Source of the DNA: Prevotellaceae bacterium UBA1726 | Lineage (GTDB): Bacteria; Bacteroidota; Bacteroidia; Bacteroidales; Bacteroidaceae | Assembly (NCBI GenBank): GCA_002316005.1 | Contig: DCIM01000078.1 | Coordinates: forward strand, 1 to 59,340 | Reading direction: 5' to 3' | DNA: 59,340 bases | Shown: piece by piece, positions 16,003-24,575 of the stretch | Layout of the letters: each line of letters opens with the position of its first letter | Position numbering within the stretch: position 1 is the stretch's first letter | Position numbers and translations under genes: made by a program | Notes under the pieces: model-generated | Database searches by the model: none | What the model was told of the DNA's origin: nothing | Seen by the model: only the letters and a program-made list of their open reading frames with translations

Positions 16003-18159
16003 ATGAAGAAGATACTTTCAACAATCATTGCCTTCTTGCCTTTTATGGCAATGGCTCAAACTGTCACTTCTCCAAATGGGGAAATCGTTGTAAATTTTGC
16101 TCTTGACGGAACTCGTCCAAGTTATACTGTTGACTTCAAGGGACAACCTATCGTGAAGAAGTCGCATCTTGGTTTGCAGTTGGCAAAAGGTGGTGCCGAC
16201 CTGATGGATGGTTTCAGCATCACAGACACAAAGACTGCTACATTCGACGAGAACTGGACTCCTGTATGGGGCGAGGAAAGCAGCATTCGCAACAACTACA
16301 ACGAACTCGCTGTCACTCTCACACAGAACAGTCTCTCTGAGGAGAAGAAGACGGATTTCGATGGCAAGACCTCAACAACAAGTGGTGCTCGCTCTATCAT
16401 AATCCGTTTCCGCGTTTATGACGATGGCGTAGGTTTCCGCTATGAGTTCCCTCGTCAGGAGAATCTCGTGTACTTCACTCTCAAAGAGGAGAATACTGAA
16501 TTCGCTATGGCTGATGACAATATGGCTTGGTGGATTCCTGGCGACTACGACACTCAGGAGTATAGTTGGTCAAAATCAAAACTCTCTGAGATTCGTTCAA
16601 AGATGCCTGCTGTAATCGAGGCTCACAAGGACAACTCTTCGTGGGAGACATTCTCTGACACTGGTGTGCAGACAACTCTCCAGATGAAGACTCCTTCGGG
16701 TGTGTATGTGGCAATCCACGAGGCTGCATTGGTTGATTATTCTTGTATGTCGCTCGACCTTGATGACAAGACAATGACCTTCACTTCATGGCTCACTCCT
16801 GATGCCGAGGGCAATAAGGGTCATCTTCAGGCTCCTTGCACATCACCTTGGCGTACACTCCGCATCACCGCTACTGCTGCAGAGCAGTTGGCAAGTCGAT
16901 TGACGCTGAACCTCAACGAACCTTGCAAACTTGAGGATACAAGTTGGATTCACCCTACAAAGTATTGTGGTGTTTGGTGGGAGATGATTGCTGGCAAGAA
17001 CTCTTGGTCATATACCAACGACCTTCCTTCCATCAAACTCGACCTCGACAATTATAACAATGTGAAGCCTAACGGCACTCATGGCGCAACAAACGAGGAG
17101 GTTCGCAAGTACATCGACTTCGCTGCAGAGAATGGTCTCTCTGAGGTTCTTGTTGAGGGTTGGAACATAGGTTGGGAGGACTGGTTTGGCTGTCAGAAGG
17201 ACTATGTGTTCGACTTCGTCACTCCTTATCCTGATTTCGACATCAAGGCTCTCAACGACTATGCTCACTCAAAGGGCGTGAAGTTGATGATGCACCACGA
17301 GACAAGTTCTTCTGTTCGCAACTACGAGCGCCACATGGAACAGGCTTACTCGCTTATGAACAAATACGGCTATGATGCAGTAAAGAGCGGTTATGTGGGC
17401 AATATCGTTCCTGTTGGCGAGCATCACTATGGTCAGTGGCTCGTGAACCATTATCTCTATGCTGTGAAGGAGGCTGCAAAGCATCATATCATGGTGAACG
17501 GTCATGAGGCAGTTCGTCCTACTGGTCTTTGCCGCACTTACCCTAACCTCGTGGGCAACGAGAGTGCTAAGGGTACAGAATACGAGGCTTTCGGCGCTCT
17601 CTATCCTGCACATACCACAATCCTGCCTTTCACTCGTCTGAACGGTGGTCCTATGGATTACACTCCTGGTATTCTTGAGACAGATTTCTCTTGGGCTGGC
17701 AACAGCAACAAACTGAACACCACTCTTGTTGGTCAGTTGGCTCTTTACATCACAATGTACTCTCCACTGCAGATGGCGGCTGACACTCCTGAGAACTATG
17801 CAAAGTATATGGATGCTTATCAGTTTATCAAGGATGTGGCTCTCGATTGGGACAAGTCGCTCTATCTTGAGGCTGAACCTGGCGAATATCTCACTATCGC
17901 TCGTAAGGAGAAGGGTTCTGACAACTGGTTCATTGGTTGTAAGGCAAATGAGGATGGTCATAAGTCAACACTCAAACTCGACTTCCTCGACAAGGGTGCA
18001 AAGTATGAGGCTACAATCTATGCTGATGCTGCCAATGCCTCATGGGATAAGAATCCAAAGGCTTACACCATCAAGACCATAAAGGTGAAGGCTGGTCAGG
18101 CATTGAAACTGGCTGCTGCCCCTGGTGGTGGTTATGCTATTTCGATTAAGAAAATATAA
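16003..18159 (+). CDS. susB: GH97 alpha-glucosidase, SusB-like
   Basis: 718 residues with signal MKKILSTIIAFLPFMAMAQ, so periplasmic. It has the N-terminal beta-supersandwich (to about residue 290), the (beta/alpha)8 barrel (about 300-600) and a C-terminal beta domain. E433 (MMHHET), E502 (NGHEAV) and E526 (GTEYEAFG) match, with a constant offset of 6, the catalytic and calcium-binding E439, E508 and E532 that I recall for B. thetaiotaomicron SusB. This marks the inverting glucosidase subgroup rather than the retaining galactosidases. It releases glucose from malto-oligosaccharides. Confidence 0.93.
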   Translation: MKKILSTIIAFLPFMAMAQTVTSPNGEIVVNFALDGTRPSYTVDFKGQPIVKKSHLGLQLAKGGADLMDGFSITDTKTATFDENWTPVWGEESSIRNNYNELAVTLTQNSLSEEKKTDFDGKTSTTSGARSIIIRFRVYDDGVGFRYEFPRQENLVYFTLKEENTEFAMADDNMAWWIPGDYDTQEYSWSKSKLSEIRSKMPAVIEAHKDNSSWETFSDTGVQTTLQMKTPSGVYVAIHEAALVDYSCMSLDLDDKTMTFTSWLTPDAEGNKGHLQAPCTSPWRTLRITATAAEQLASRLTLNLNEPCKLEDTSWIHPTKYCGVWWEMIAGKNSWSYTNDLPSIKLDLDNYNNVKPNGTHGATNEEVRKYIDFAAENGLSEVLVEGWNIGWEDWFGCQKDYVFDFVTPYPDFDIKALNDYAHSKGVKLMMHHETSSSVRNYERHMEQAYSLMNKYGYDAVKSGYVGNIVPVGEHHYGQWLVNHYLYAVKEAAKHHIMVNGHEAVRPTGLCRTYPNLVGNESAKGTEYEAFGALYPAHTTILPFTRLNGGPMDYTPGILETDFSWAGNSNKLNTTLVGQLALYITMYSPLQMAADTPENYAKYMDAYQFIKDVALDWDKSLYLEAEPGEYLTIARKEKGSDNWFIGCKANEDGHKSTLKLDFLDKGAKYEATIYADAANASWDKNPKAYTIKTIKVKAGQALKLAAAPGGGYAISIKKI

Positions 18160-18173
18160 AGGCCCAAAATAAA

Positions 18174-20105
18174 ATGAAAAAGATATTAACGATAGCAATG
18201 ATGATGACTTCTCTCTTGGCAAATGCTCAGACCACATTCAATGAGGTGGAATACACCAAGGAGAAGACTGTTTTCCATCTTAATGCTCCAAAGGCGCCAA
18301 AACTTCGCATCTACAAGTGCTTCGACGATAAGAAAGCGGAGAATACTCTGACAATGAAGAAGGAAGGTACAAACCGATGGACAGCCACTGTCAAGGGCGA
18401 CCTCAAGGATAAGTTCTACACATTTGATATTGGCAAGGGCGAGTGTCCGGGCGTTTTTGCAAAGGCTGTAGGCGTAAACGGCAAGCGTGGTGCCATCATC
18501 GATATGAGCACTACAAATCCTGCGGGATGGGAGAACGACCGCCGTCCAGAGGTGAAGTCGCAGGTTGACCAGGTCATCTACGAGGTTCATCAGCGTGACT
18601 ATTCCATTGATGCTTCGGGCAACTTCGTGCATAAGGGAAAGTACTTAGCATGGACAGAACCAAAGGCGCTTGAACATCTGAAGGCTCTTGGTGTGACAAG
18701 TGTTCATTTCCAGCCTGTATATGACTATGCTTCTGTTGACGAGACTCTGCCTAACAAGGCTCAGTTCAACTGGGGTTACGACCCACAGAACTACAATGTC
18801 CCTGAGGGTTACTACTCTACCAATGCCTTTGAACCAGCCACTCGTATTCGTGAGTTCAAGGCTATGGTGCAGGCTTTCCACAAGGCTGGTATCCGCGTGG
18901 TGTTTGATGCTGTGTATAACCACTGTAATGATGTGGCAAACAGCAATTTCGAGCGCACATATCCTGACTACTACTATCGTCTTGTTGAAGACGGCAAGGG
19001 TGTTTCGGGGGGTATTGAGCAGAATGGCGGAAAGTACTCTAACGGTTCGGGGTGTGGCAATGAGACTGCCAGCGAGAAACCTCTCATGCGTCAGTTCATG
19101 ATTGAGTCTATCCTCTACTGGATTAACGAATACCACATTGACGGAATCCGTTTCGACCTTATGGGAATCCACGATATTGAGACAATGAACATCATTCGCG
19201 AGGCTGTGGATAAGGTTGACCCTTCAATCCTTCTCTATGGCGAGGGTTGGAGTTGTGGTCCTTGTGCTTATCCAAACGAGAAACTCGCTATGAAGATAAA
19301 CACTCCTCAACTCAATGGCATTGCTGCTTTCGACGATGACCTTCGTGATGCTCTTCGCGGTCCTTTCACCGACGATCATCAGGGTGGTTTCGTGGCTGGC
19401 GTCAAGGGCAATGAGGAGCGTGTGAAGTTTGGTATTGCCGGTTGTTGCGACCATCCACAGGTTGACCTTTCAAAGGCTAATGGCGACAAGGCTGCGTGGG
19501 CTCCTAACCCAACACAGGCTATTCAGTATGTGAGTTGCCACGATGATATGTGTCTTGTTGACCGCCTTCGTGCTACTGTCCCTGGCATCAAGCAGGATGA
19601 ACTGATTCGCCTCGACCTTCTTGCACAGACTGCTGTGTTCACCTCTCAGGGTATTCCTTTCATGCTGGGTGGTGAGGAGATGCTTCGCGACAAGAAGAAC
19701 ACTCACAACAGTTACAACTCGCCTGACTCTATCAACCACCTCGACTGGACAAATCTCGAGACTTATCCTCAGGTGTTTGAATACTACAGCCGTCTGATTC
19801 AACTCCGCAAGAACCACAAGACATTCCGCATGCAGACTGCTGCAGAGGTGAAGAAGAACCTCCATTTCCTTGAGACATCTGAGAATGTGATTGCTTGGGA
19901 ACTCAACGGTAAGGCTGTTGGCGACTCTTGGGAGAAGGTTATCGTAATCCTCAACAGCAACCGCCAGCCACGCGAAGTTGCTATCCCTGAGGGCGAGTAC
20001 GACATTGTCTGCCGAAACATCAAAATCAACGAGAACGGCATTGACACCGTAAAAGGCAACCTCGTTGTTGTCCCTGCGCAATCAGCCCTTATTCTTAAGA
20101 AATAA
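18174..20105 (+). CDS. pulA: GH13 type I pullulanase
   Basis: 643 residues with signal MKKILTIAMMMTSLLANAQ (no lipobox, so periplasmic or secreted). An N-terminal beta domain is followed by the GH13 barrel. Motifs: VVFDAVYNHC (about 241), GIRFDLMGIHDIE with the nucleophile Asp (about 326), YGEGWSCGPCAYP with the acid/base Glu (about 356), YVSCHDDM (about 452). YNHCNDVANSNFERTYPDYYYR and GEGWSCGP are typical of type I pullulanases, which cut alpha-1,6 branches. It starts 14 nt after susB. Confidence 0.9.
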   Translation: MKKILTIAMMMTSLLANAQTTFNEVEYTKEKTVFHLNAPKAPKLRIYKCFDDKKAENTLTMKKEGTNRWTATVKGDLKDKFYTFDIGKGECPGVFAKAVGVNGKRGAIIDMSTTNPAGWENDRRPEVKSQVDQVIYEVHQRDYSIDASGNFVHKGKYLAWTEPKALEHLKALGVTSVHFQPVYDYASVDETLPNKAQFNWGYDPQNYNVPEGYYSTNAFEPATRIREFKAMVQAFHKAGIRVVFDAVYNHCNDVANSNFERTYPDYYYRLVEDGKGVSGGIEQNGGKYSNGSGCGNETASEKPLMRQFMIESILYWINEYHIDGIRFDLMGIHDIETMNIIREAVDKVDPSILLYGEGWSCGPCAYPNEKLAMKINTPQLNGIAAFDDDLRDALRGPFTDDHQGGFVAGVKGNEERVKFGIAGCCDHPQVDLSKANGDKAAWAPNPTQAIQYVSCHDDMCLVDRLRATVPGIKQDELIRLDLLAQTAVFTSQGIPFMLGGEEMLRDKKNTHNSYNSPDSINHLDWTNLETYPQVFEYYSRLIQLRKNHKTFRMQTAAEVKKNLHFLETSENVIAWELNGKAVGDSWEKVIVILNSNRQPREVAIPEGEYDIVCRNIKINENGIDTVKGNLVVVPAQSALILKK

Positions 20106-20113
20106 AACGCCCT

Positions 20114-20163
20114 CTAGAAAATCTAGAAGCTCTAGAATAACTAGAATTTCTAGAATATCTAGA
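20114..20163. repeat. CTAGAAnnn 9-bp-period tandem array ahead of the neopullulanase gene
   Basis: CTAG at 20114, 20123, 20132, 20141, 20150 and 20159: six units at an exact 9-bp period, within the 76-nt spacer between the pullulanase stop and the ATG at 20182. Consensus (T)CTAGAANN. Each TTCTAGAA is itself palindromic, so the leader RNA could form alternative small hairpins. Confidence 0.85.
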
Positions 20164-20181
20164 AAAAAAAACAAAAACAAT

Positions 20182-22152
20182 ATGAAAAGAATCTTTCTGA
20201 TAATGTCAATTCTTGCAATTTTCTCTTCTGCTTTTGCAAAGAAGGCAACAACGCCTATGGTTGACCGCATTGAACCTGCCAACTGGTTTGCTGGCATGAA
20301 GAACCCTACCCTCCAGATTATGCTCCATGGCGAGGGCATACGCGAGGCTGAGGTAAGCATTGATGGTGTTTGTTTCAACACCGTAAAATTGGAGTCGCCA
20401 AACTACCTTATTCTCTATGTTGACCTTACTGGTCGTGAGGCGGGCGAAATGCCTATCAACATCACTCTCGGCAAGAAGAAGCAGACAATCAAGTATCCTA
20501 TCCTTGAGCGCGAGATGGCGGGTGAGGCTCGTAAGGGTTTCGACAACTCTGATGTGCTCTATATGCTTATGCCCGACCGTTTTGCGAAGGGCTCACAGAT
20601 GAACCGCATGGCCGACAACACAATGAAGGGCCGTGGTGGAAAGGTGATTGCTGATGACATCAAGTCGGCTTATCGTGTTGACCGCACAGAACCTTCTCTG
20701 CGTCATGGCGGAAACCTTGCCGGTATTCGCGAGCACCTCGACTATTTCAAGGAGTTGGGCGTTACAGCTCTCTGGTTTACTCCTGTTCTTGAGAACGACT
20801 CTCCTGACAACGGACACGCGAGTACATATCACGGATATGCCACAACCGACTACTATCGCATTGACCCTCGTTTTGGTTCGAATGAGGAGTATCGTCAACT
20901 CATCGACGAGGCTCACGCTTGCGGCCTGAAGGTGGTGATGGACATGATTTTCAACCACTGCGGTTTTGAGCATCCATGGATAAGCGACCTTCCTTCAAAG
21001 GACTGGCTCAACAACAGCGAGTGGCTCTTTGCTCCAAAAGAGGCTCCTGCTGCAGCAACTCCAGGACAGTCGACAACATATTCGGGTGGTATCAACAAAC
21101 TCTACAAGCAGACAAGTTACAAACTCACTACTACTGTTGACCCTTACGCAAGTAAGGTTGACCTTGGCGAGACTGTTGACGGATGGTTCGTGCCTTCAAT
21201 GCCTGACCTCAACCAGCGCAATCATCATGTCATGACCTATCTCATCCAGAACTCTATGTGGTGGATTGAGACTGTAGGCATTGACGGTATTCGTATGGAC
21301 ACTTATCCTTATGCCGACTATGACGGTATGGCTTCTTGGATGAAGGCTATCAACGAGGAGTATCCAAACTATAATGTTGTGGGCGAATCGTGGGTTACAG
21401 AACCAGCATTCACAGCCGCTCTTCAGAAGGATTCAAAAATCTCGGAGAAGAATTCCTACCTTAACACCGTAATGGATTTCGCCTTCTTCGACCGCGTGAA
21501 CAAGGCAAAGAACGAGGATACAGACGACTGGTTCAATGGAATGAATCAGATATACAACTGCTTCGTTTACGACTATCTCTATCCAAATCCATCGAGCGTC
21601 ATGGCATTCCTCGAGAATCACGACACCGACCGATTCCTCGGCAATGGCAAGGATGTGAAGAAACTTCAGCAGGGACTTGCACTTCTGCTCACCTGCAACC
21701 GTATTCCTCAACTCTACTATGGTACTGAGGTACTGATGAACGGTACAAAGGAGATTACCGACGGAAATGTTCGTTGCGACTTCCCTGGCGGTTTCCCAGG
21801 CGACAAGGTGAATAAGTTCACGGCCGAAGGTCGTACTGCCGAGGAGAATGCAGCATTCAACTGGCTCTCTACCCTCCTCCACTGGCGTCAGGGCAACGAC
21901 CTCGTGACAAAGGGAAAGATGACTCAGTTCATTCCTTACAATGGAGTGTATGTCATTGCTCGTCAGTTGAACGGCAAGACTTGCATGACAATCGTCAATG
22001 GTAAGGACAAAGCCGGAAAACTCCTCGTTGAGCGTTATGCAGAGGTGATTGGCGAGAAGAAGTCGGCACGCGATGTCATCACCGGCAAGGCTGTTGACCT
22101 CACAAGCGACATCAACCTTGATGCCCGCGGCACACTCATCATCGAGTTCTAA
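20182..22152 (+). CDS. susA: GH13 neopullulanase/cyclomaltodextrinase, SusA-like
   Basis: 656 residues from the ATG at 20182. A longer frame upstream runs through the CTAG array and is not a signal. Signal MKRIFLIMSILAIFSSAFAKK, type I. An N-terminal Ig-like domain (about 22-125) precedes the barrel: DVLYMLMPDRFAKG, VVMDMIFNHCG (about 252), GIDGIRMDTYPYAD with the nucleophile Asp (about 373), VVGESWV with the acid/base Glu (about 402) and FLENHDTDRF (about 480). A C-terminal beta domain follows. The lack of a lipobox points to periplasmic SusA rather than surface SusG. It is last in the rightward starch operon. Confidence 0.9.
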   Translation: MKRIFLIMSILAIFSSAFAKKATTPMVDRIEPANWFAGMKNPTLQIMLHGEGIREAEVSIDGVCFNTVKLESPNYLILYVDLTGREAGEMPINITLGKKKQTIKYPILEREMAGEARKGFDNSDVLYMLMPDRFAKGSQMNRMADNTMKGRGGKVIADDIKSAYRVDRTEPSLRHGGNLAGIREHLDYFKELGVTALWFTPVLENDSPDNGHASTYHGYATTDYYRIDPRFGSNEEYRQLIDEAHACGLKVVMDMIFNHCGFEHPWISDLPSKDWLNNSEWLFAPKEAPAAATPGQSTTYSGGINKLYKQTSYKLTTTVDPYASKVDLGETVDGWFVPSMPDLNQRNHHVMTYLIQNSMWWIETVGIDGIRMDTYPYADYDGMASWMKAINEEYPNYNVVGESWVTEPAFTAALQKDSKISEKNSYLNTVMDFAFFDRVNKAKNEDTDDWFNGMNQIYNCFVYDYLYPNPSSVMAFLENHDTDRFLGNGKDVKKLQQGLALLLTCNRIPQLYYGTEVLMNGTKEITDGNVRCDFPGGFPGDKVNKFTAEGRTAEENAAFNWLSTLLHWRQGNDLVTKGKMTQFIPYNGVYVIARQLNGKTCMTIVNGKDKAGKLLVERYAEVIGEKKSARDVITGKAVDLTSDINLDARGTLIIEF

Positions 22153-22185
22153 TCACACAGCCGCTACACCTTATTAATATATATA

Positions 22186-22240
22186 ATATACCCGGGGGTT
22201 CTACCGTTCTACCGTTCTACCGTTCTACCCCCGGGTATAT
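22186..22240. repeat. 14-bp perfect stem with GTTCTACC tandem repeats in the loop
   Basis: ATATACCCGGGGGT (22186-22199) and ACCCCCGGGTATAT (22227-22240) pair perfectly. The 27-nt loop is built of 8-bp units, with CTAC at 22201, 22209, 22217 and 22225. It lies 33 nt after the neopullulanase stop and could terminate or protect the operon transcript, though no T-run follows. Confidence 0.75.
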
Positions 22241-22330
22241 CCTATAAAGATAGGGTAAAAAAAATATCAATTCCAATATATAAATTGAAACAACAATTAC
22301 TCTGTTGAGAATTATGTATTGGAAACTGAC

Positions 22331-22435
22331 GGTTCTACCCACATGGTAGAAGGGTAGAACGGTAGAACCTCCTTCTAAATCATTGATTATCAACCGATTA
22401 TCAATATACCCCGGTTCTACCCTTCTACCCTACCT
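22331..22435. repeat. Inverted and direct GGTTCTACC words
   Basis: GGTTCTACCC at 22331, its inverse GGGTAGAAC at 22352 and GGTAGAACC at 22361, and again GTTCTACCCTTCTACCC near 22414-22430. Together with the hairpin at 22186-22240 the word TTCTACC or its complement occurs about ten times in 250 bp. The 530-nt gap 22153-22684 contains no gene; it consists of these words, a 22-bp array, a stem-loop and a promoter. Confidence 0.7.
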
Positions 22436-22440
22436 CTTCC

Positions 22441-22566
22441 TCATTCTACTGAAATGAGCGGAAATTCGCTAGCGAATTCTGTGTCATTTAACCGAAATGA
22501 CCTCCTCATCTCACTTAAATGACCTCATCATTCCACTGAAATAATAGCATCATTCCACTGAAATGC
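22441..22566. repeat. 22-bp-period array of 17-bp imperfect palindromes (array D)
   Basis: Units start at 22441 (TCATTCTACTGAAATGA), 22484 (TCATTTAACCGAAATGA), 22506, 22528 and 22550. The position at 22463 is taken by AATTCGCTAGCGAATT, the same 16-bp palindrome as in array A, also flanked by 5-bp spacers. Spacers begin with CC or are AT-rich (cctcc, cctca, tagca). Confidence 0.8.
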
Positions 22567-22639
22567 CCAAAACCTATCAAAAACCTATCATAATGATATA
22601 TATGGTAGATATATTTGGTAGGTTTGGTAGGTTTTCGGG
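22566..22639. repeat. Stem-loop of doubled AACCTATC words
   Basis: CCCAAAACCTATCAAAAACC at the left faces TTTGGTAGGTTTTCGGG at the right, each side holding two copies of the word AACCTATC/GGTAGGTT. The layout copies the ATGGAGGA element (two words at each inverted end) with a different word. It ends 10 nt before a promoter -7 element. Confidence 0.65.
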
Positions 22640-22649
22640 AATTATTTTG

Positions 22650-22657
22650 TACCTTTG
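22650..22657 (+). promoter_or_regulatory. Promoter -7 element of the ACT-domain gene
   Basis: TACCTTTG followed by GCAC, 27 nt ahead of the ATG at 22685. A TTG at 22624-22626 is somewhat far for a -33 element. Confidence 0.6.
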
Positions 22658-22684
22658 CACACAAATTCAAAAAATGATAGTTAT

Positions 22685-22957
22685 ATGACAAGAGCAATTA
22701 TTACCGTAGTTGGCAAGGACACAGTTGGTATTATAGCAAAGGTGTGCGGTTATCTTGCTGAACAGAAAATCAACATTCTTGATATCTCACAGACCATCGT
22801 TCAGGATTTCTTCAATATGATGATGATTGTCGATCTGGCAAAGTGCGACAAGCCTTTTGACGAAATGTCGGGCGAACTCTCGAAACTCGGTGCTGAGACT
22901 GGTGTTCAGGTAAAGTGCCAGTTGGAGGAAATCTTCAACAAGATGCATCGTATTTAA
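22685..22957 (+). CDS. ACT-domain protein, UPF0237 family
   Basis: 90 residues from the ATG at 22685 (MTRAIITVVGKDTVGIIAKVCGYLAEQKINILDISQTI). This is a lone ACT domain with the ligand-binding turn GKDTVGI, as in the UPF0237 family. These small proteins are commonly encoded beside UPF0210 proteins, as here, and are thought to sense an amino acid or related metabolite. The ligand is unknown. Confidence 0.9.
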   Translation: MTRAIITVVGKDTVGIIAKVCGYLAEQKINILDISQTIVQDFFNMMMIVDLAKCDKPFDEMSGELSKLGAETGVQVKCQLEEIFNKMHRI

Positions 22958-22971
22958 TAAGACCCTCTAAA

Positions 22972-22986
22972 TCCCCCTTGGGGGGA
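22972..22986. repeat. GC palindrome CCCCCTTGGGGGG in the ACT-UPF0210 spacer
   Basis: TCCCCCTTGGGGGGA lies between the two genes, 15 nt after the first stop codon. It is the same kind of palindrome as those at 27275, 27429, 26922, 51507 and 52777. Confidence 0.7.
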
Positions 22987-23010
22987 CTTACTGATATCAA
23001 CCATTATAAT

Positions 23011-24393
23011 ATGATTAATATTTCGGAAGTGCTCGAGACCAACAGAATGGTCGAGCAGGAGAATCTGGATGTTCGTACCATCACTATGGGTATCAGTCTT
23101 CTCGACTGTGCCGACAGCGATTTGGACAAGACATGCCAGAACATTTACAATAAAATCACTTCTTACGCCAAGAACCTCGTTGCTACAGGCGAGGAAATCA
23201 GTCGTGAGTTTGCCATACCAATCGTCAACAAGCGTATCTCAATCACTCCTGCGGCAATCGTGGGTAGTGCTTGCTGCAAGACTCCAAAGGACTTTGTGAA
23301 GATTGCACAGACACTCGATAGTGCAGCAAAGGAGGTAGGCGTGAACTTCCTCGGTGGTTTCTCGGCAATCGTTGCAAAGGGAATGACACCAGCCGACGAA
23401 CTCCTCATGCGTTCAATCCCTGAGGCAATGGCAACAACCGAGCGCCTATGCTCAAGCATCAATGTTGGTTCGACAAAGACCGGTATCAATATGGACGCTG
23501 TGAAACTGATGGGCGAAATCATCAAGGAGACAGCCGAGGCTACAAAAGAGAACGGTTCTATGGGTTGTGCAAAACTCGTTGTTCTCTGCAATGCCCCTGA
23601 CGACAACCCATTCATGGCTGGTGCTTTCCATGGTGTTAGCGAGCCAGATGCCGTTATCAATGTGGGCGTTTCGGGTCCTGGCGTTGTGAAGTATGTACTC
23701 GAGCAGATGGACGAGAATGCCAAAGGTGGACTTGCAAACTTCGAGACTCTCTGCGAGACAATCAAGAAGACATCATTCAAGATTACCCGTGTTGGACAGT
23801 TGGTGGCTCAGGAGGCTTCTGCCCGTCTTGGTATTCCTTTCGGCATCATCGACCTCTCGCTCGCCCCTACTCCAGCCGTTGGCGACTCTGTTGGCGACAT
23901 CCTCAAGTGCATTGGTGTTGAGGAACCAGGTGCCCCTGGTACAACAGCAGCCCTCGCCCTCTTGAACGACCAGGTGAAGAAGGGTGGCGTGATGGCATCA
24001 AGTTATGTTGGTGGTTTGTCGGGTGCTTTCATCCCTGTCAGCGAGGACAAGGGAATGATTGATGCTGTGAATCTCGGTGCTTTGACAATCGAGAAACTCG
24101 AGGCAATGACTTGTGTATGCTCTGTTGGTCTTGATATGATTGCCATCCCTGGCGACACTTCTGCAGCAACAATCTCGGGCATTATTGCTGATGAGGCTGC
24201 AATCGGTATGGTAAACCAGAAGACTACAGCCGTTCGTATCATCCCTGTTGTTGGACAGAAAGTAGGCGACACAGTGGAATTCGGTGGACTCTTGGGCTAT
24301 GCTCCAATCATGCCTGTAAATCCATTCCGTTGCGACCGACTCGTCAATCGTGGTGGACGAATCCCTGCACCAATCCACAGTTTCAAGAACTAA
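23011..24393 (+). CDS. UPF0210 (DUF711) family protein
   Basis: 460 residues from the ATG at 23011 (MINISEVLETNRMVEQENLDVRTITMGISLLDCAD). It is highly conserved in type: GSACCKTPKDFVKIA, NVGVSGPGVVKYVLEQ, LSLAPTPAVGDSVGDILKCIG, CDRLVNRGGRIPAPIHSFKN. The fold is related to pyruvate formate-lyase-like barrels, but glycyl-radical motifs are absent and the reaction is not established. It is paired with an upstream ACT protein, the usual arrangement. Confidence 0.92.
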   Translation: MINISEVLETNRMVEQENLDVRTITMGISLLDCADSDLDKTCQNIYNKITSYAKNLVATGEEISREFAIPIVNKRISITPAAIVGSACCKTPKDFVKIAQTLDSAAKEVGVNFLGGFSAIVAKGMTPADELLMRSIPEAMATTERLCSSINVGSTKTGINMDAVKLMGEIIKETAEATKENGSMGCAKLVVLCNAPDDNPFMAGAFHGVSEPDAVINVGVSGPGVVKYVLEQMDENAKGGLANFETLCETIKKTSFKITRVGQLVAQEASARLGIPFGIIDLSLAPTPAVGDSVGDILKCIGVEEPGAPGTTAALALLNDQVKKGGVMASSYVGGLSGAFIPVSEDKGMIDAVNLGALTIEKLEAMTCVCSVGLDMIAIPGDTSAATISGIIADEAAIGMVNQKTTAVRIIPVVGQKVGDTVEFGGLLGYAPIMPVNPFRCDRLVNRGGRIPAPIHSFKN

Positions 24394-24430
24394 CATCTCC
24401 CTCTTGCATATCCCTTAACGGGAAAATAAA

Positions 24431-24500
24431 TTGCATAAACGGGTCCATTTTTGTGCATAAATCAAATAAAATGCATTATTTTGGGCACTTTTATGCAATT
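24431..24500. promoter_or_regulatory. Candidate ArgR operator cluster (TGCATAAA half-sites)
   Basis: TTGCATAAA (24431-24439), TGTGCATAAA (about 24452-24461), ATGCATTATT (about 24471-24480) and TTTTATGCAA (24489-24498) lie just upstream of the argR promoter. The first and last are inverted copies. Repeated AT-rich palindromic half-sites at an argR promoter are what an autoregulated ArgR hexamer would bind. The sequence is not the E. coli ARG box. Confidence 0.5.
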
Positions 24501-24503
24501 TTG

Positions 24504-24535
24504 TTTGTCGTATTGCGTATTTTTATGTACCTTTG
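24504..24535 (+). promoter_or_regulatory. Promoter of the arginine cluster
   Basis: TTTG (24504-24507), 20 nt, TACCTTTG (24528-24535), followed by GCAG. The start codon of argR is 40 nt downstream. Confidence 0.7.
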
Positions 24536-24575
24536 CAGTGTAAAAAAAATGTATAACTAAAACTATTGTAGGGAA

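Noticed and set aside
20065..20181. Extended N terminus of the neopullulanase from 20065
   Set aside because: The extension translates the CTAG repeat array and overlaps the pullulanase gene; the ATG at 20182 begins a proper signal peptide.
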